A stretch of DNA of 64,000 nt from Thalassoglobus sp. JC818 (lineage in GTDB: Bacteria > Planctomycetota > Planctomycetia > Planctomycetales > Planctomycetaceae). A program made the position numbers and the translations under genes. Shown piece after piece: positions 27,404 through 37,457 of this stretch (its first letter is position 1; every line of letters starts with the position of its first letter). The stretch is from positions 62,001 to 126,000 of the forward strand of contig NZ_JBFEFI010000002.1 of the NCBI RefSeq assembly GCF_040717535.1, in the 5' to 3' direction. Below the pieces are notes generated by a model, which did not search any database, was not told the DNA's origin, and worked only from the letters and a program-made list of their open reading frames with translations.

Positions 27404-30400
27404 TCGATGTAGATGAATTCGTTCGAATTCAAGAGGACGTGACAGAAGTCAACGAGTTGAGACGGCGGAGCACTCGAGAAACTTTCCACACACAGTTCGC
27501 GGTTGTGAACGCTGTCGAAGAGTGCTTTGCTACCTCCGTTGAAGTTCCATTTACCGACGATCTGTTCCGCATCGGTGTTGGCTTCGGGGTTAGAAATCTC
27601 GTCTTCGGTGAGAGCTGACTGGAACAGATGCAGATCGTCGATCCAGCCATCCCAGCGATGGCGATTCTGTCGAACACGTCCTCCCACAACAAACGGGAGG
27701 CGGTTCGTTTCTGATTTGACGACTCGATGGTCAGCATGTGTCACCGTTTGCTCATTGGTGATGAGGTTCCGAACGACAAACGTGATGCCGTTGGCGGTCT
27801 GGTCCTCGAGGTCGACTGAGACAGCGACGAAGTAAGGTCGATTCAAGTCCAGGTGAATTCCGGACCGGACAACTTCGTAGGTTCGCTCTCCGGAAGAGTT
27901 CTTCCCGACCAGTTGCAGAATGAGATGCCTTGGTTGATGAGAAGACTTGGTCGAAGTCACTCCCAGCGACCAGCCAGATGTTTCAGAATCAGAGTTCCAG
28001 CTGGAGGCGATTGTTCTGACTGAAGCATCCGGATAGATCGACCGCAGTAGGAGAGTGGCCGAGACTGTGAATTGATCCCGGGGAAGTCCTTCAGTATCGA
28101 CGGTCTGGACCGGAGACGCCAAGGGAGTTTCTTTGACTTCGAGCACCTGCGTATTGGTTTTCGCTCGAACGACTTCCTCAACGACGGTGCTGGTCTCCTG
28201 AGATTCTTCGAGGAAACGAAGCGTTCGATTTAATTCCTGTTCTGTGGGTGGACGTTGCAAAGCGGTGAGATATGCATCGCGGATTTGTGATTCGAGGCCG
28301 CGATCGTTCGATTTCACAAGTCGTTTGGCGAAGTCCTCTGCATGTCCCAAGGTCTGCTCCCCATTGATCAGTAATAACGACTGAGAGGGGGACGTTGTGA
28401 TGTTTCTGGAGGGGCTGCTGGTGATCCGATCAGGGAAGTCGAACAGATCGAGCAGGGGGTCTCTGGTGTTGCGGATTACCTTGTTGAAGATCGTGCGGCG
28501 ATGAGAGTCCGGCTCCGCAGGCGGGCCTCCGGATTCAAGATCGAGAGTACCCGCGACAGAGAGTTGTGCATCGCGGATTTGTTCTGCGTTCAGCCGGCGA
28601 ACGTTGAACTTCCACAGGAAGCGGTTTTCCGGGTCAATTTGTTCGGCGCCTTCGTTCGAAGTGAGTGATGACTGGCGATAGGCTGCGGAGCAGACAATTT
28701 CTCGGTGCAACCATTTGAGGCTCCAGCCGTTTTCAACGAATCGAGTGGCCAGCCAGTCGAGCAGTTCCGGATGAGTCGGAGTTTCTCCAAGGTGACCGAA
28801 GTCGCTGGGGCTGTTGACGATGCCAGCACCGAAGTGCTGCTTCCAAATCCGGTTGACGATGACTCGAGTTGTGAGCGGATGATTTTCCTTCGTGAGCCAG
28901 TTCGCGAGAGTTGTTCTGCGTCCAGTTGTCGGTTCGGGGAGATTCAGTTCTGCGATGTTGGCTGACTTTGGGTCAAAGATCGTCAGAAACCCGGGTTCGA
29001 TTTCTCCCAGTCGCTCTTTGCTGGGAATAAAAACCTCGGGCGCTTGGTCCCCGAACTCGGAGATAGATCGTCCTTTGGGAAGAGGTTCCGGTTTGAGGTG
29101 ATCGAACTCAGCGAGCTCTTTCTGGAGAGCGTCCCATTTCTTCTTTTCTTCCCCTTTGAAAGTTGTGGGAAGTGTTCTGTAGCGATCAAGAACTTGCAGG
29201 TAGACAAGGTGGCTCAGTTGATTGTCGAGTGAGCTGCGCGTTTCAGCGGGTTGATTGTAGATCTCCTGAATCTCTTCAGGGAACATCATCACCATTTTAC
29301 GTTCGAGCTCTTTGAGTTTGGGTGTCTTAAGTTCATCAAGCTGTTGACGAATGCTTTCCGTTGAAGCTTCCCATTCGCTCAGTTGGTCTTCGTAGCGAGC
29401 CATTTCTTCCGGAGAAGCGAGGATCTTCTCGTCGTCGAGTGCAATGTTCGCGAAGAACGCTTGAAGGCGGAAATAGTCTTTCTGAAGGATGGGATCAAAC
29501 TTGTGGTCGTGACACCGGGCGCATCCCATTCCGACCCCGAGGAATGTATCACCAACGGTATCAGTGATGTCGTTGAGCATGTCCTGCCACTGAGTACGAA
29601 CATCTCGCTGGTTGTACTCATAGATTCCGCATCGCAGAAATCCCGTGGCAGCGATGGCTTCGGGGTCATTGGGAGCGATTTCGTCGCCGGCGATCTGTTC
29701 TCGCACGAACTGATCGAACGGTTTGTCGGAATTGAAAGCTTGAATGACATAGTCTCGGTACCGCCAGGCATTCGGGCGGTAGTCGTCCTTTCGATATCCG
29801 TCTGACTCTGCGTATCGCACAAGATCCAGCCAGAACTGCGCCCAGTGCTCGCCGTATCGCGGGCTGTCGAGCAGATCATCGACAAGATGTTCGTAGGCGT
29901 CGGGCGAGGTGTCGGCGAGAAACGCATCGACTTGCTCAGGAGTTGGTGGTAAGCCGGTCAAATCGAAATAGAGTCGTCTCAAGAGAGTGAGCGAACCGGC
30001 TTCGTCGCTGGGAGCAAGACCGTTCTCACTCATCTTGCGGAGAAGAAATCGGTCGATGTCATTTCGAGGCCAGTCTGTTGGTTCGACTTGCGGAACGGCG
30101 GGATCGCGAAGCGGTTGAAATGACCAGAACTGGCGGTCTTCGTCCGTGATTTTGTCTGCGGAATCGACCGAACGAACTGTGCGATCTCCACCCGGCCAGG
30201 GAGCACCCAAATCAACCCACTTCACCAGGATGTCGACTTCCTTCTCGGAAAGCTGACCTGCTGGGGGCATCTCGTAAGATTCGTATCGAATCGCTTCGAC
30301 CAGCAGACTCTCGTCCGCCTTGTGAGGCGTAACAGCTGGACCGCTTTCTCCGCCGGAGAGAATATTCGAGATTGAGTCCAGTTTTAGCCCGCCTTTACTC

Positions 30401-30624
30401 ACTTCTCCACTGTGACACTCATAGCAGTGTTTGACCAGCAATGGTCGAACGCGCGATTCGAAGAATGCCAGCGTCTCGGGATTGATTTCCGTCTGAACCG
30501 CAATCTCTTCCGTCGCAGGGGGTTCCGAAGCTGTCGCGACAACTCCGGTGAGACTCAACACGAAAATGAGGCATATCTTGTCGAGGGCGCGAAACGATTT
30601 CGAAGAAAATTCGCAAATGATCAT
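27400..30624 (-). CDS. Large PSD1 protein: cytochrome-c motif, DUF1549, DUF1553, LamG-like domain
   Basis: This planctomycete-specific protein is 1074 residues from the ATG at 30624, with a signal peptide (residues about 14-32). A haem-type CYECH motif occurs at residues 67-71 (PSCyt1 domain). Next is DUF1549, with FWLDLVRYAESDGYRKD and a second CxxCH in GCARCHDHKF. DUF1553 follows (TRVIVNRIWKQHFGAGIV, SPSDFG, SSPSRNITTSPSQSLLLING). A LamG/concanavalin-like carbohydrate-binding domain (about residues 850-1045) is located before the end. It is predicted to be exported and haem-binding. No DUF1501 partner is adjacent, unlike the other PSD1 gene at 56970. Confidence 0.92.
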   Translation of the reverse strand: MIICEFSSKSFRALDKICLIFVLSLTGVVATASEPPATEEIAVQTEINPETLAFFESRVRPLLVKHCYECHSGEVSKGGLKLDSISNILSGGESGPAVTPHKADESLLVEAIRYESYEMPPAGQLSEKEVDILVKWVDLGAPWPGGDRTVRSVDSADKITDEDRQFWSFQPLRDPAVPQVEPTDWPRNDIDRFLLRKMSENGLAPSDEAGSLTLLRRLYFDLTGLPPTPEQVDAFLADTSPDAYEHLVDDLLDSPRYGEHWAQFWLDLVRYAESDGYRKDDYRPNAWRYRDYVIQAFNSDKPFDQFVREQIAGDEIAPNDPEAIAATGFLRCGIYEYNQRDVRTQWQDMLNDITDTVGDTFLGVGMGCARCHDHKFDPILQKDYFRLQAFFANIALDDEKILASPEEMARYEDQLSEWEASTESIRQQLDELKTPKLKELERKMVMMFPEEIQEIYNQPAETRSSLDNQLSHLVYLQVLDRYRTLPTTFKGEEKKKWDALQKELAEFDHLKPEPLPKGRSISEFGDQAPEVFIPSKERLGEIEPGFLTIFDPKSANIAELNLPEPTTGRRTTLANWLTKENHPLTTRVIVNRIWKQHFGAGIVNSPSDFGHLGETPTHPELLDWLATRFVENGWSLKWLHREIVCSAAYRQSSLTSNEGAEQIDPENRFLWKFNVRRLNAEQIRDAQLSVAGTLDLESGGPPAEPDSHRRTIFNKVIRNTRDPLLDLFDFPDRITSSPSRNITTSPSQSLLLINGEQTLGHAEDFAKRLVKSNDRGLESQIRDAYLTALQRPPTEQELNRTLRFLEESQETSTVVEEVVRAKTNTQVLEVKETPLASPVQTVDTEGLPRDQFTVSATLLLRSIYPDASVRTIASSWNSDSETSGWSLGVTSTKSSHQPRHLILQLVGKNSSGERTYEVVRSGIHLDLNRPYFVAVSVDLEDQTANGITFVVRNLITNEQTVTHADHRVVKSETNRLPFVVGGRVRQNRHRWDGWIDDLHLFQSALTEDEISNPEANTDAEQIVGKWNFNGGSKALFDSVHNRELCVESFSSAPPSQLVDFCHVLLNSNEFIYID

Positions 30625-30913
30625 CAATTCACCAGAAGACGCAGCTATGTAATGAGGTAACCCTGACACACCCTCGTTTTGGGTTTTGTGTTAAATGGAC
30701 GGACTTGGATTTTTCGTGATTCTCGATATAGAGTATGTCATTGGTGGATTCGAATGCGAGTTCACCTGAGATTACTGAGGCGAAATAACGCCTCCGGTTC
30801 CTGTCAGCATCCGACTCTTTTCAGAGAATCTCTTGAAGACGTGGAGTCTGTTTCAACGTTTTCACGGATGGTAACGATCCGACTGAATGTGCCCAAAAGG
30901 ACGGTTGCGCTTT

Positions 30914-33900
30914 ATGATGCTCCCTCGTCGGTGTTGTATTCTTCTCATCATTGTGTCGCTGACCCTGTGTCTCTGCACGAACACCAGACTTCTGGCTGCA
31001 GAACCGGTGCTGGAGTTTGTCGAAGGTCTCCGCCAGCGTGGATATTATGACACAGCTCTGGAATACCTGACCGAAATCGAAAACCGTCAGAACCTTCCCC
31101 AGAACATCGTTGACGTTCTGGCCTACGAACGAGCTGAAACGCTTCTGCAAAATGCTCGTCGATTGAAGAACCTCGACGATCAACGCAAACAGCTGGATGC
31201 TGCGCAAGCATCATTCGAACAATTTGTGAAAGCCTCTCCAAATCACCCGCTCGCTGGTCGAGCGAATACCGCACGCGGACGAATTCTTCTCGAGAAAGCT
31301 CGTGTCGAAATATGGGATGGAGATAAACCTTCTAACGCGGGTAGCCGCGATCTTTACCGACAGAACGCTCGCGACCTCATTCAACAGGCTCGAGGCATCT
31401 TTCAGCAGGCAGTCGGACAGCATGAAAAAGCTGTGAAAGCGTTTCCGACGTTTATTCCTCCTGAAAACAAGGAGATGAGGGCGGAGCGAGCCGAGGCGGA
31501 GTCTCAGTTCATGGAAGCTGAGCTCGATCTCACTCAATGCAAATACTGGGAAGCTCAAACCTACGACCGGGGCAGCGAACAGCACAAAAAAATCCTCACC
31601 GAAGCTGCCTTCGAGTTTGAGAAAATTCACGAGCGCTATCGTAGTCAGCTGGGTGGTCTTTATGCCCGAATGTGGCAAGGGAAGTGTTTTGAAGAGCAGG
31701 ACGAAATCGGAATTGCACTTGGAATTTATGAAGAGATTCTAGGGCACGAAGGTCGTTCGGATGCGATGCGAAGCTTGAAGGATTCTGCACTTCGGTTTCG
31801 ATTGATCTGTCTCAATCATGAACAACGTGAAGACTATAAGTTGGTTGTTCTCGAAGCGGAGGAATGGCTGCGAGATGCTCGAACTCGATCAAGAACTGAT
31901 GTCGGGTTGGGAATTCAATGGGAGCTGTGTCGCGCTCTCGAAGTCCTGGGAGTCGATCGAACTCTCTCGGAAACCGAGCGACGAAACAATCTCACCGAAG
32001 CACTGAACCGAGCCCGCACGATTGCACGTTTTCCGGGAGAACTGAAAACTCCTGCTTCCGCGATGATTCAGCGTTTGATGGTCGCGCTCAATCGTGATCC
32101 CGGCGATCCGAAAGACTTCGATACCGCTTACGGCAATGCTGGTCAGATTTATGAGGAAGTCAATTCCTTCAATCAAGCGATCAATCAAGCCAAACTCGAC
32201 GGCAACCTCGCACAAGCCAAAGAGATTCAGGAAACACTGATTGCGACCGCTGGGGAGATGGCGAGGCTTTATGATTTGGCGATTCGGTTTGTTCAGGCGG
32301 ACACCGATCCGATCATGGTCAACATCGCCCGATTGAGACTGGCTTACGGTTACTTGCTCCAGCAGAAATATCTCGACGCTGGCGTTGTGGCCCAGTATCA
32401 GATGGACAAGTACGGTGATGCGTTTCCCGAAGTTGGACGGGAAGCTGGTTTCATCGCGATGACGGCCTTTGACTACGCATACTCCGATGCTTCTCCGGGG
32501 AACCGAGAGTTCGAAGCAGCCATGGTCAAAGCGATGGCGGAGAAGCTCGCCAGCCGATGGCCGGATTCCGGCCGAGCGAATGACGCTCGAAATGCTGTGG
32601 CGAAGATCGCGTTTCAGGATGGAGACCTCCTCGGGGCGGCCGAATGGTGGGATCAGGTACCACAAGGTTCCTCCGATTACGCGAACGCACAGATCCGATC
32701 CGGAAAGGCATACTGGCGTCAGTACGATCTTGAAGCATCCAAACCCGCTCTCGAACGTCCCACTCCCGAGCAGTTGAACGAATGGAAAGCCGCTGCGATT
32801 CAACGTCTTCAGACGGGAATCGCGGAAGCAGAGAAGAACATTCCCGCGGAAAAACCGCTGCCTGACGAAGTCGTCAGCGCGAAACTCTCGCTTGTCAGTA
32901 TCCGCAACATGGATGGGATTTACGAAACTCCCAAAGATGGGCCGACCGGTGCGATCGAGCTGTTGACCGTCGGTCCTCACTCGGTCATCGCCAGTGTTTC
33001 CGTTGCTGATGGAGAATCTCGTCCGACTGAACCTTCGAGTGCGAAGAGCCGAGAAATGGCCAGCTTCGCCTATCAACAGCTTCTGCGAGCATATATCGGG
33101 ATCAAGAATCTCGACGAAGCTCGGAATGCAAGGATGCAGCTGGAACAAGTCGCTGGGAGCGACGACGCAGCGGCGCTGACGCAGATCTTTGTCTCATTCG
33201 GAAGAGAACTCGAACAAGAACTGGAACGCTTGAAAGCTTCCGGTGAGAACGAACGTGTTCAGGAAGTTCGAGAAGGTTTCGAAGGCTTCTTGAATGACCT
33301 CTCGAACCGAAAAGAAGGACAGACCTTCTACTCCATGCTGTGGATCGCGGAAACATTCGCGAGTCTTGGAGATGCCAGCCGCGACGACCAGCAGAAGTCC
33401 GAAGAGTATTTCACCAAGTCTTCCGACATCTACCGTCAGATCGTCGAACGAGCCGGTAGCGAGCCCGACTTCGTTTCCGATCCACGTCAGATCACTTCGA
33501 CCAAACTTCGACTCGTCAATACGCTCAGACGAAAGCCAGAGTTCCCCGCCGCGGAGACTGTCATCCTCGAAATTCTGCAAGAGAGTCCCAACGCTCCTGA
33601 TGCACAGTTTGAGGCAGCATCGCTTTATCAGGATTGGGGACAGCAGGGCGGACCTGACGCACTCGAACACTTTCAGATGGCGATTGCCGGTCAGAAGGAA
33701 CCGATTCGAGTGTGGGGTTGGGCATACACCGCTCAAGCTTTGCAGCGAGCGATCTTCGGAAAAGACGATCCTCGAATGGAACAACTGCACTTTGACGCGA
33801 GATACAACCTCGCGGAAACAGAGTTTCAGTATGGAATGACAGCCCTCGACAACGAAACTTCCGTCGAGCACCTGCGTCGAGCCCAGGCTGCCATCTCCGG

Positions 33901-34576
33901 ATTTCAACGAGTTTCAAATCGCTGGCCGGATGCGGAGTATCAGCGTTTCAACAAGCTCTATCGTCAGGTCCTCGAAGCACTCGGAAGTCCGGTCGTTGAT
34001 CTCCCGCGCGACGTCGATCGTCCGCAAACTTCTCCAGATAATCCTGTCGAACAAGTGGCTCAACAAACCGATCCGACCACTGCGACCGAAGACTCAGCAG
34101 CCGCTACTCCCGAAAGCTCGAGTAGTCCACTTTTGATGATCCTACTTCTGGTCGTGGGTGGAGCGGCGGTTGCCGGGCTCTACTTCCTTGCAGTCGGTCA
34201 GAACAAGCGGAAGTACTCCAAGTATCAAAACTCGTCAGGGACGCCAGCGACGAAGAGTCCTGCTCCGGCGGAATCAATTCAGTTCGACAATGTCTTCGAA
34301 GCACCGGCTGATGTCGCTCCAGTGATCAACGTGCCTGATCAAGTCACCGCCGTCAAAGCTCCACCGATTGTGACCAAGAAGTCAGCTTCCGCGACAAAGT
34401 CAACGGCTGATGCTCCGGTGAAAAAGAAACGCAAGCTCACCGAAGAAGAAGTGAAGAAGATCAAAGCGGCCAGAGCGGCCAAGGCAGCGAAGCAAAAAAG
34501 TGCCTCAGACGGAAAGTCCGCAACAGGGGAAACGCCGACGAAGAAGCGTCGCCCCAAACCGCCGAGTTCCGAGTAG
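30914..34576 (+). CDS. Giant TPR-repeat membrane protein with basic cytoplasmic tail
   Basis: The protein is about 1220 residues. The frame opens at 30887, but ATG 30914 or 30917 starts directly before a signal sequence (RRCCILLIIVSLTLCLC). Nearly the whole length up to residue 1040 is tetratricopeptide-like helical repeats (for example YDTALEYLTEIE, ARDLIQQARGIFQQAV, FNQAINQAKLDGNLAQAKE). A membrane segment lies at about 1071-1095 (LLMILLLVVGGAAVAGLYFLAVG). The last 120 residues are Lys/Ala-rich (KKKRKLTEEEVKKIKAARAAK). The likely topology is a periplasmic TPR scaffold with a cytoplasmic basic tail. It is first in a unit with a second TPR protein, ExbB and two ExbD genes. Confidence 0.85.
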   Translation: MMLPRRCCILLIIVSLTLCLCTNTRLLAAEPVLEFVEGLRQRGYYDTALEYLTEIENRQNLPQNIVDVLAYERAETLLQNARRLKNLDDQRKQLDAAQASFEQFVKASPNHPLAGRANTARGRILLEKARVEIWDGDKPSNAGSRDLYRQNARDLIQQARGIFQQAVGQHEKAVKAFPTFIPPENKEMRAERAEAESQFMEAELDLTQCKYWEAQTYDRGSEQHKKILTEAAFEFEKIHERYRSQLGGLYARMWQGKCFEEQDEIGIALGIYEEILGHEGRSDAMRSLKDSALRFRLICLNHEQREDYKLVVLEAEEWLRDARTRSRTDVGLGIQWELCRALEVLGVDRTLSETERRNNLTEALNRARTIARFPGELKTPASAMIQRLMVALNRDPGDPKDFDTAYGNAGQIYEEVNSFNQAINQAKLDGNLAQAKEIQETLIATAGEMARLYDLAIRFVQADTDPIMVNIARLRLAYGYLLQQKYLDAGVVAQYQMDKYGDAFPEVGREAGFIAMTAFDYAYSDASPGNREFEAAMVKAMAEKLASRWPDSGRANDARNAVAKIAFQDGDLLGAAEWWDQVPQGSSDYANAQIRSGKAYWRQYDLEASKPALERPTPEQLNEWKAAAIQRLQTGIAEAEKNIPAEKPLPDEVVSAKLSLVSIRNMDGIYETPKDGPTGAIELLTVGPHSVIASVSVADGESRPTEPSSAKSREMASFAYQQLLRAYIGIKNLDEARNARMQLEQVAGSDDAAALTQIFVSFGRELEQELERLKASGENERVQEVREGFEGFLNDLSNRKEGQTFYSMLWIAETFASLGDASRDDQQKSEEYFTKSSDIYRQIVERAGSEPDFVSDPRQITSTKLRLVNTLRRKPEFPAAETVILEILQESPNAPDAQFEAASLYQDWGQQGGPDALEHFQMAIAGQKEPIRVWGWAYTAQALQRAIFGKDDPRMEQLHFDARYNLAETEFQYGMTALDNETSVEHLRRAQAAISGFQRVSNRWPDAEYQRFNKLYRQVLEALGSPVVDLPRDVDRPQTSPDNPVEQVAQQTDPTTATEDSAAATPESSSSPLLMILLLVVGGAAVAGLYFLAVGQNKRKYSKYQNSSGTPATKSPAPAESIQFDNVFEAPADVAPVINVPDQVTAVKAPPIVTKKSASATKSTADAPVKKKRKLTEEEVKKIKAARAAKAAKQKSASDGKSATGETPTKKRRPKPPSSE

Positions 34577-34629
34577 CTATTCAGCGATTCATTCGAAGTC
34601 ACCCCACAGTTTTCCAAAAGCGCAAAGCA

Positions 34630-35712
34630 ATGCAGATCACTCCGACTCGTCGTCTTTTCGTAGCAGCACAGTCTCTTGTGTTGTTGCTCTTCAGTCCCGT
34701 GCTCGGGCAGGAAATTGACACTGTCTACCTGAAGGGCGAAGCGAAGCCTGTTGCAGGAGAAATCACGGCTGTCGACAAGACGTCTGTGACCGTCAATCAA
34801 AAAGTCGCGAGGAAAGATGTGCCGGTCCCGGCGAATACAATTTCGTACATTGCCTGGAGTGGCGAGCCGCCGACGCTCAATTTGGCTCGCAGTAATGAAC
34901 GTGCTGGAAACCTCTCAGAAGCTGTGGCAGGTTATCAGGAAGCATTGTCGGCGATTGGTTCTGATAACCCCGATATTAAGAGAGACGTGGAGTTCTTCCT
35001 GGCTCGGACGACTTCCAAACTCGCACAGGCAGATCCGGAACAACTCCAGGCAGCGATTCAACAACTGCGACAGTTTGCCGAGCAGAATCGAAACTTCTAT
35101 CGCTACTACGACACTCAAATTCTCCTCGCGGAGACTGCACTTCTCGCGAATGATGTTTCCTCAGCTGAGGCAGCTTACACGGTTCTCGAACAGTCTCCCT
35201 GGCTCGATTACCAGATGGCAGCAAAGATTGGACGGGCGAAGACATTGCTGGCCCGAAACGACATTGCAGCTGCCAAGCAGGTGTATGACGAAGTCGCTTC
35301 GAGCAATCCATCTTCTCCGGCTGAAAAGGCGAAACAACTGGAAGCGATGTTAGGTCAGGCGGAATGTCTTCAGCGCCAGTCTGCTTACGATCAAGCTGCC
35401 GACATTCTTCAAACGGTCATCGATCAAACTTCAGCAGAGGAAAGCCGCGTTCTCGCCGAAGCATATCTGAGGCTCGGCGACGGATACGCTGCCCAAGGTC
35501 AGAAAGTGAAGGAAGCAATTCTTGCTTACCTGCATGTGGATGTCGTCCCATCTCTGGCTTCTCATGCAGACTTGCACGCGGAAGCCCTCTATCGTCTCGC
35601 TCAGCTCTGGCCTGTAGTCAGTCAGCCCGCGCGGGGAGCGGATGCTTCTGCAAAACTCGAAGCCGATTATCCCAACAGCCCATGGGTTGAGAAGCTGGGA
35701 AGCGGTGGCTGA
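34630..35712 (+). CDS. Exported TPR protein
   Basis: This 360-residue protein has a signal peptide (FVAAQSLVLLLFSPVLGQ), a short beta-rich domain (residues about 28-75, TVYLKGEAKPVAGEITAVDK), then TPR-like helical repeats (LARSNERAGNLSEAVAGYQEAL and later YDQAADILQTVIDQ). It lies 53 bases after the giant TPR gene and 215 bases before the ExbB gene, on the same strand. The TPR-TPR-ExbB-ExbD-ExbD order suggests a periplasmic partner of a proton-driven motor complex. The exact cargo is unknown. Confidence 0.8.
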   Translation: MQITPTRRLFVAAQSLVLLLFSPVLGQEIDTVYLKGEAKPVAGEITAVDKTSVTVNQKVARKDVPVPANTISYIAWSGEPPTLNLARSNERAGNLSEAVAGYQEALSAIGSDNPDIKRDVEFFLARTTSKLAQADPEQLQAAIQQLRQFAEQNRNFYRYYDTQILLAETALLANDVSSAEAAYTVLEQSPWLDYQMAAKIGRAKTLLARNDIAAAKQVYDEVASSNPSSPAEKAKQLEAMLGQAECLQRQSAYDQAADILQTVIDQTSAEESRVLAEAYLRLGDGYAAQGQKVKEAILAYLHVDVVPSLASHADLHAEALYRLAQLWPVVSQPARGADASAKLEADYPNSPWVEKLGSGG

Positions 35713-35927
35713 ATGGCGAAGAGTCGCCCGGTCATTCAGATGAATACTCCTGTTCCGATTTTGCGAGAAAGATGTCTTCATCAAACAGACAAAATCGATG
35801 GGAGTCAATGGCGACCCTCTCCACAGCGTCTTATGATTCTTTGAATTTCAAGTCTTAAACATCTCAAGAACACTCTCACGGTCGACAGTTTCCCCCCACT
35901 GCGCGGCCGCTGTTGTTAGCGGAGAAT

Positions 35928-36773
35928 ATGATGCTTTCTCGTCTCAGTGGACAACGCCGTATCTGGCAGGCAACCTCTCTGATGATGGTCATCATGGCCA
36001 TGCTGATCGCTTCGGTTCCGAATGCAGGTTGGGCATTCCAGGACGATGGAGCCACCGAATCTGCTCCAGCGGCAACCGAGAACGCTGCCGATGATTCAGC
36101 GACCGAAGCCGAAGCACCAGCAACGGCTGCACGAGAGACCATGCTCAGTTGGATGATTCGCTCATCCGGGTATTTCGGAGCTGTGTTGCTTCTCATTTCA
36201 TTCATCATGGTGGCTGTCATCATGATGAATCTTCTTCAGGTGCGAAGAGATAATCTTCTGCCGGAAGAATTCGTGATTGCTTTCGAAGAGAAGCTGACCG
36301 CGAAAGACTATCAGGGGGCCTATGAAATCGCCCGCAGCGACGAATCACTGATCGCTCGAGTTCTCGCAGCAGGTCTCGGACGATTGAATCGAGGCTACGA
36401 AGAAGCTATCGAAGGAATGCAGGAAGTTGGCGAAGAAGAGAGCATGATGATGGAACATCGCCTCAGCTATCTGGCACTGATCGGTTCGATCGCTCCGATG
36501 ATCGGATTGATGGGAACGGTTTGGGGTATGATCCAGTCGTTCCGTGAAATCTCGACCGCTGCCACAGCACCGAAACCAAAAGACCTCGCAGACGGAATCT
36601 CCACCGCGTTGTTTACGACTCTCGAAGGACTCGTTGTCGCGATTCCTGCGATCATCGCTTACGGTCTGCTTCGCAACCGCGTCAGCCGACTTCTCTTGGA
36701 AGTTGGTCGAGTGAGCGAAGGACTCATGGCTCGCTTTTCAGCAGTTGGAAAAGCTGGCACTGAAAAGGCCTGA
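35928..36773 (+). CDS. exbB: MotA/TolQ/ExbB proton channel family protein
   Basis: This 281-residue protein starts at the ATG at 35928 or 35931, just after GGAG; the longer TTG-started frame from 35913 is less likely. A signal peptide (to about NAGWAF) precedes an Ala/Glu/Asp-rich spacer. Three ExbB-type membrane segments follow: FGAVLLLISFIMVAVIMM, LALIGSIAPMIGLMGTVWGM and ALFTTLEGLVVAIPAIIAYG, with the conserved Gly/Thr-rich channel face. ExbB pentamers with an ExbD pair use the proton gradient to drive periplasmic or outer-membrane work. The gene is followed by two ExbD genes. Confidence 0.93.
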   Translation: MMLSRLSGQRRIWQATSLMMVIMAMLIASVPNAGWAFQDDGATESAPAATENAADDSATEAEAPATAARETMLSWMIRSSGYFGAVLLLISFIMVAVIMMNLLQVRRDNLLPEEFVIAFEEKLTAKDYQGAYEIARSDESLIARVLAAGLGRLNRGYEEAIEGMQEVGEEESMMMEHRLSYLALIGSIAPMIGLMGTVWGMIQSFREISTAATAPKPKDLADGISTALFTTLEGLVVAIPAIIAYGLLRNRVSRLLLEVGRVSEGLMARFSAVGKAGTEKA

Positions 36774-36838
36774 TCACAGGTCAAACCGGATCGATCCAGC
36801 AGTAAGGTTGATTTCAGTCGCCACTTCTGAGTGAAACA

Positions 36839-37321
36839 ATGAAGATCAAACACGCCAAGCCCACGATCGTCGAAGCGGATATGACTCCGATGATCGACAT
36901 GACGTTTCAACTGATCGCGTTCTTCATGATCGTGACGAATTTCGAGCAGACTCAAGCAGACGAGCGAGTCAAGTTGCCTGCCGACAAGCTCGCACGTCCT
37001 CCGAAAGTTGCCCGCGAAAACGATATCGTTTTGAATGTCGGATTCGATCGAAACGAGCTTGGCCAGAAGATCAGCGAGGAACCGGGAATCTTTTATGGAG
37101 ATCAGCCGATTCCGATTCGCGACTACTTCCCGCGACTGAAAGATGAATACACCCTCGCTGCCAAGCAATTCGGCGAGGCTGAAGCCCGGGACCGGACCAT
37201 CGTCATTCGTGCCGATGGAGATGTCCCCACAGGCTTGATACAGGAACTGATCAAGCTGGGACAGGAGGCAGGCTTCGAGAAGTTCGCCTTGAAAGCCAAG
37301 TCTGACGACGAAGCAGGATAG
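36839..37321 (+). CDS. exbD: ExbD/TolR biopolymer transport protein
   Basis: This 160-residue protein has a cytoplasmic start, one membrane segment (about residues 18-38, MIDMTFQLIAFFMIVTNF) and a periplasmic domain ending in the typical VIRADGDVPTGLIQELIKLGQEAGFEKFALK. Asp20 in MTPMIDM is the conserved protonatable aspartate. It is the first of two ExbD genes behind ExbB. The tandem suggests a hetero-dimeric ExbD in the channel. Confidence 0.93.
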   Translation: MKIKHAKPTIVEADMTPMIDMTFQLIAFFMIVTNFEQTQADERVKLPADKLARPPKVARENDIVLNVGFDRNELGQKISEEPGIFYGDQPIPIRDYFPRLKDEYTLAAKQFGEAEARDRTIVIRADGDVPTGLIQELIKLGQEAGFEKFALKAKSDDEAG

Positions 37322-37457
37322 CTTCGGAATATTGTTGAAGTCGTGAGTTGATCAGAACACGCCGCCATTCGATTTCAATTAATCCACAGCAACTCAGCTT
37401 TCTCGGAAGGTTCACATCCCTGACTCAGGTGATGCTGCAAAGAGCAGAGATTAATCG